NCBI GenBank assembly: GCA_026996295.1
Contig: JALWLL010000031.1
Coordinates: 1 to 58,048, forward strand
Source: Sulfurimonas sp.
GTDB lineage: Bacteria > Campylobacterota > Campylobacteria > Campylobacterales > Sulfurimonadaceae
DNA: 58,048 bases
Reading direction: 5' to 3'
Below the pieces are notes generated by a model that ran no database searches, had not been told where the DNA came from, and worked only from the letters and a program-made list of their open reading frames with translations. The position numbers were made by a program, and so were the translations under genes. Positions 56,601-58,048 of this stretch are shown here, one piece after another. Positions within the stretch are counted from its first letter, which is position 1. Each line of letters begins with the position of its first letter.

Positions 56601-57799
56601 GTTATGTAATAGCTGATGGTGTTTTTAGGGATATGGCACTTGGGTCTGTGTTTTCAGATTATTTAAAAACAGAAGACAAAAATGAGTTTTTAAGAGAAAG
56701 GGGAATTGTTGATTCAGACATAAAAGAAATGGAGAATTTTATAAAACAATCAACTTTAGATAAAGAAGAAGTTGAGACTATTATTAAGACATTGAATAAG
56801 GCTTTTTTTAACAGCAATATAGCAAATACAAGCAATTGGTTTTTACTAAATACATACATTGAATGTAACAGTACATATGAAAAACTCATAGGATTATTTA
56901 AGAATTCAGAAAAACTACAAAATGTAATTAAACAACTAAATCCTATAAACTATAATAAGTCTAAGGTATATGCATTAAAAGATGAAATCAAATTAAAATA
57001 TTATATTTTACAAAGAAAGCAACTTACAGATGAAGAGTTTGATAAAGTTTTAGAGAATTCCAGTAATGAATTAATGCACTATAATTTTGACATCAATATG
57101 ATTGTTCAACGTTTTAGTATTGATAAAGAAATTAGTGAAGATGAGATAGAAATAGCAAAAATAGAAATAGCAAATGATATTACTTTTGTTGCTTCAGATT
57201 TTGCAAAGAGTAATGATCAAAAAGTAGTTGCTTCAAATCAGTTTGAACAAAATAAAAAAGTTTCAACTATCAAAAAGAGCGAAACTACAAGATTGCAAGA
57301 GAGTGAGAAACAGCAAAAAAGAGGATTTGCATATGAACGAATATTTGCTTATAGACAGGCAGCTAAAATAATAAAAAATCAAAACTTATTTGATATTTTT
57401 GTTACACGTTATAAAGATATGAATTATTTAAATCAAGAGATCGATTTCTCAAATAAGAGTTTAGAAAACATTACAGATATTATACATGTTTCTAAATCAA
57501 CTGGTGATGGATTAGGTTTTGATGTTTTAGAAATTGATGACAATGAAACAATTAATAAGATTGAAATAAAATCTTCTAGAGGAAATATGAATATACATTT
57601 TTCTAATAATGAAGTTGAACAAATATTTAAAATGAGGGAGGATCCAGCTTGGAAGTTATACCATTTTGTTGATGGAAAAATATTTGATCGGACTTCGGTA
57701 ATTAAAGAAGAAGTAAAAAAATTAATTGAAAACCAAAAAAATATTAAAACTAGTATTATTGCAGAAAGTTGGATGATTACATTTGCAAAGGAAAATTAA
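53648..57799 (+). CDS. Large GHKL-type ATPase with C-terminal DUF3883 nuclease-like domain
   Basis: A 1383-residue protein. The N-terminus is a GHKL (Hsp90/sacsin-like) ATPase with the asparagine motif EFFQNAVDRA near 56, SNDGQEF near 81 and the lid motif IGNKGVGFKS near 118. A long middle region has no domain I can name. The C-terminus (about 1215-1383) resembles DUF3883 of the PD-(D/E)xK nuclease fold: GLGFDVLE near 1289 and IEIKSS near 1305 give the catalytic D and ExK. The TTG at 53648 has AGGA six bases before it. The gene is visibly more A+T-rich than the core genes. It is followed, with no gap, by a Cas4-like gene. Likely a nucleic-acid-directed defence protein. Confidence 0.82.
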   Translation: MSDYENDIRNIISNFQKYSIKLITESIEEGRNIAQSQAGTEAESSKDYSGRVVFEFFQNAVDRANEKIWMELTKESFIISNDGQEFSIYEDTKDGKKSDFFALNTIHDGSKTAGESIGNKGVGFKSCWNVSKHVIIESLKQDEKPWGFELFNPISTDNFEDEDIKKAIKKAGDKVPSFYFPKYVDSPHESFKDGAVTKITIKLENKSAYEEIKKELEEFRKAKFFFLNELKGKKDKNYKISISIDEKTDIFSSQDSKWNIITLKEKNDTDYQALKEERSKESYSNIPNEPNIAIAFPPENEKIDSKFYTYLPTKINCGFKVLIHADFALDNARVSIPENNYNNKILKIAAKLFVDELMKNTDLHTREDFAKFLMPYNRDDIFAKMVWNELTINKHKLTEVLRKVYTKDRNLPKSSYEMIFSVIKKWVREHNYGEEWAKYFNSVYLETIQYFCDDNIFIVYIDKTYKSFLPKKEKDEDSQKSKLFYIDEENDESKYDFNLLKQLSNITLSSMTDLKHELYVKNGLVKENRNIEIYRTLAIEMEQNQSLSENDKLNILKFISINATTDFNYKFFLSDKNKRRSETGVQLSRIHLPTKQKGWQPAKRCFINIDSKVTNYFKGFFEIDYEKIKEIFPIKEHLRFFGVWDTLPITEKFELPWDDNIVPKIQDKSFKELLNRSIIIWDKIKEISKPEIINIFQKIKNQEIFYDEINKQFCKPNEVFLFNDERKRDIISQAYKNDGFKELYDHLEIYTIEDTKNKDKLSNQLLKLKNHQYVIDKTHKTLYKQLVLSLSKCEDYKKLNSIPLLIDDKYCQGDTNIWFADRNSKRYMHYFNALNFILFDIETNKEFVKHFGIQLFNPNFELKPDSAKETIQSELKQIIENQYLAHMFCLADEIMHINRFTKEEAITRWNNLRIGYSKDVWLEMSLDRSNEIVTVGKGIANSDVLFKPLSDSQRQQNKENIGDIIHDLEGNPNNLIQNSKFYKFGYVIADGVFRDMALGSVFSDYLKTEDKNEFLRERGIVDSDIKEMENFIKQSTLDKEEVETIIKTLNKAFFNSNIANTSNWFLLNTYIECNSTYEKLIGLFKNSEKLQNVIKQLNPINYNKSKVYALKDEIKLKYYILQRKQLTDEEFDKVLENSSNELMHYNFDINMIVQRFSIDKEISEDEIEIAKIEIANDITFVASDFAKSNDQKVVASNQFEQNKKVSTIKKSETTRLQESEKQQKRGFAYERIFAYRQAAKIIKNQNLFDIFVTRYKDMNYLNQEIDFSNKSLENITDIIHVSKSTGDGLGFDVLEIDDNETINKIEIKSSRGNMNIHFSNNEVEQIFKMREDPAWKLYHFVDGKIFDRTSVIKEEVKKLIENQKNIKTSIIAESWMITFAKEN

Positions 57800-58048
57800 A
57801 TGACTCTCTCTAAATCCCAATACATCCGAGGATTACAATGCCACAAATCTCTCTGGCTAGACAAAAATAGACCAGAAGTAAGAATCACTTCTGATTCTGC
57901 TCAGGAATCACTTTTTAATAGAGGATACCAAGTGGGAGATTTAGCAAAAGCGCTGTTTCCTAACGGAGTAGAGATAGAGTTTGATGGAAGCAATTTCAAT
58001 GACATGACTCAAAATACAAAAAAGCTTATTGCAAATGATATTGAAGTT
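57800..58048 (+). CDS. DUF2779 / Cas4-like RecB-type nuclease, 3' end beyond the window
   Basis: The ATG at 57800 directly follows the GHKL gene stop, with AAGGA seven bases before it, and the frame is open to the edge (83 codons). The start LSKSQYIRGLQCHKSLWL is the signature of the DUF2779 family, whose members carry a Cas4/RecB-like PD-(D/E)xK domain with a cysteine-bound cluster. Coupled translation with the GHKL/DUF3883 gene suggests one functional unit. The catalytic part lies outside the window. Confidence 0.75.
   Translation, partial: MTLSKSQYIRGLQCHKSLWLDKNRPEVRITSDSAQESLFNRGYQVGDLAKALFPNGVEIEFDGSNFNDMTQNTKKLIANDIEV

Noticed and set aside
1-58048. tRNA, rRNA, riboswitch or CRISPR elements
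   Set aside because: Gaps between genes are short and none showed a cloverleaf, a conserved aptamer or repeat-spacer pattern by eye.

Overview
The window looks like a chromosomal segment of a low-GC Campylobacterota (epsilonproteobacterium), most like a Sulfurimonas-type free-living nitrate and sulfur bacterium. The reasons are the napA-G-H-B-F-L-D order with a WD40-like NapL, a CheV plus CheA-receiver fusion plus CheW cluster, a soluble TlpD-like zinc-binding chemoreceptor, many c-type cytochromes, and dense gene packing with many TTG/GTG starts and ATGA overlaps. This is inferred from gene content; no rRNA or tRNA gene is present.

Layout: 1-3052, two divergent chemoreceptors. 3063-6102, a MacB/LolD-like ABC exporter with a small anchored protein and a cysteine-bearing polytopic membrane protein. 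6163-8565, periplasmic redox genes (diheme peroxidase, cupredoxin, a decayed cytochrome and an intact diheme cytochrome). 8685-14752, housekeeping genes (surE, tcdA, greA, argC, an LpxH-like phosphatase) and a haem-sensing diguanylate cyclase on the minus strand. 14757-18608, the CheV-CheA-CheW chemotaxis cluster. 18619-22031, an Mla-type phospholipid transporter. 22028-23733, an aminopeptidase and a hypothetical gene. 23925-27810, a sulfur amino-acid operon (metY, Rrf2 regulator, cysK, class V aminotransferase) with a clear promoter and terminator.

27820-37837 (minus strand) is the periplasmic nitrate respiration block: the nap operon with an embedded PAS gene, preceded by a NarX-like nitrate/nitrite sensor module without a kinase and a CRP/FNR-family regulator. 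A perfect 11+4+11 bp palindrome containing TTGAC-N4-GTCAA lies 41.5 bp upstream of the inferred napA start point, the class II activator position. 38000-45258 holds another diguanylate cyclase, a SUI1-like factor, an ABC-F ATPase, citrate synthase, an acetyltransferase and the TlpD-like receptor.

From 45.4 kb to the right edge the window becomes accessory. It holds a tandem AAA+ ATPase (705 aa) overlapping a zinc-ribbon/PcfJ-like gene, followed by a second PcfJ-like paralogue. It ends with a 1383-aa GHKL-ATPase/DUF3883-nuclease protein coupled to a Cas4-like DUF2779 protein that runs off the edge. Between the second PcfJ gene and the GHKL gene lies a 2.6-kb module: a 160-aa repeat protein under a promoter-operator, an IS3 remnant, a leucine-rich-repeat protein and a 152-aa protein whose end is cut. 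The module is bracketed by two imperfect direct repeats of about 590 bp. The left copy carries a dead 5' end of the GHKL gene and the right copy carries a truncated PcfJ gene, so the module was added by a recombination event that duplicated the PcfJ/GHKL junction. The AAA+/PcfJ pair and the GHKL/DUF2779 pair are the best candidates here for an undescribed, possibly defensive, system.
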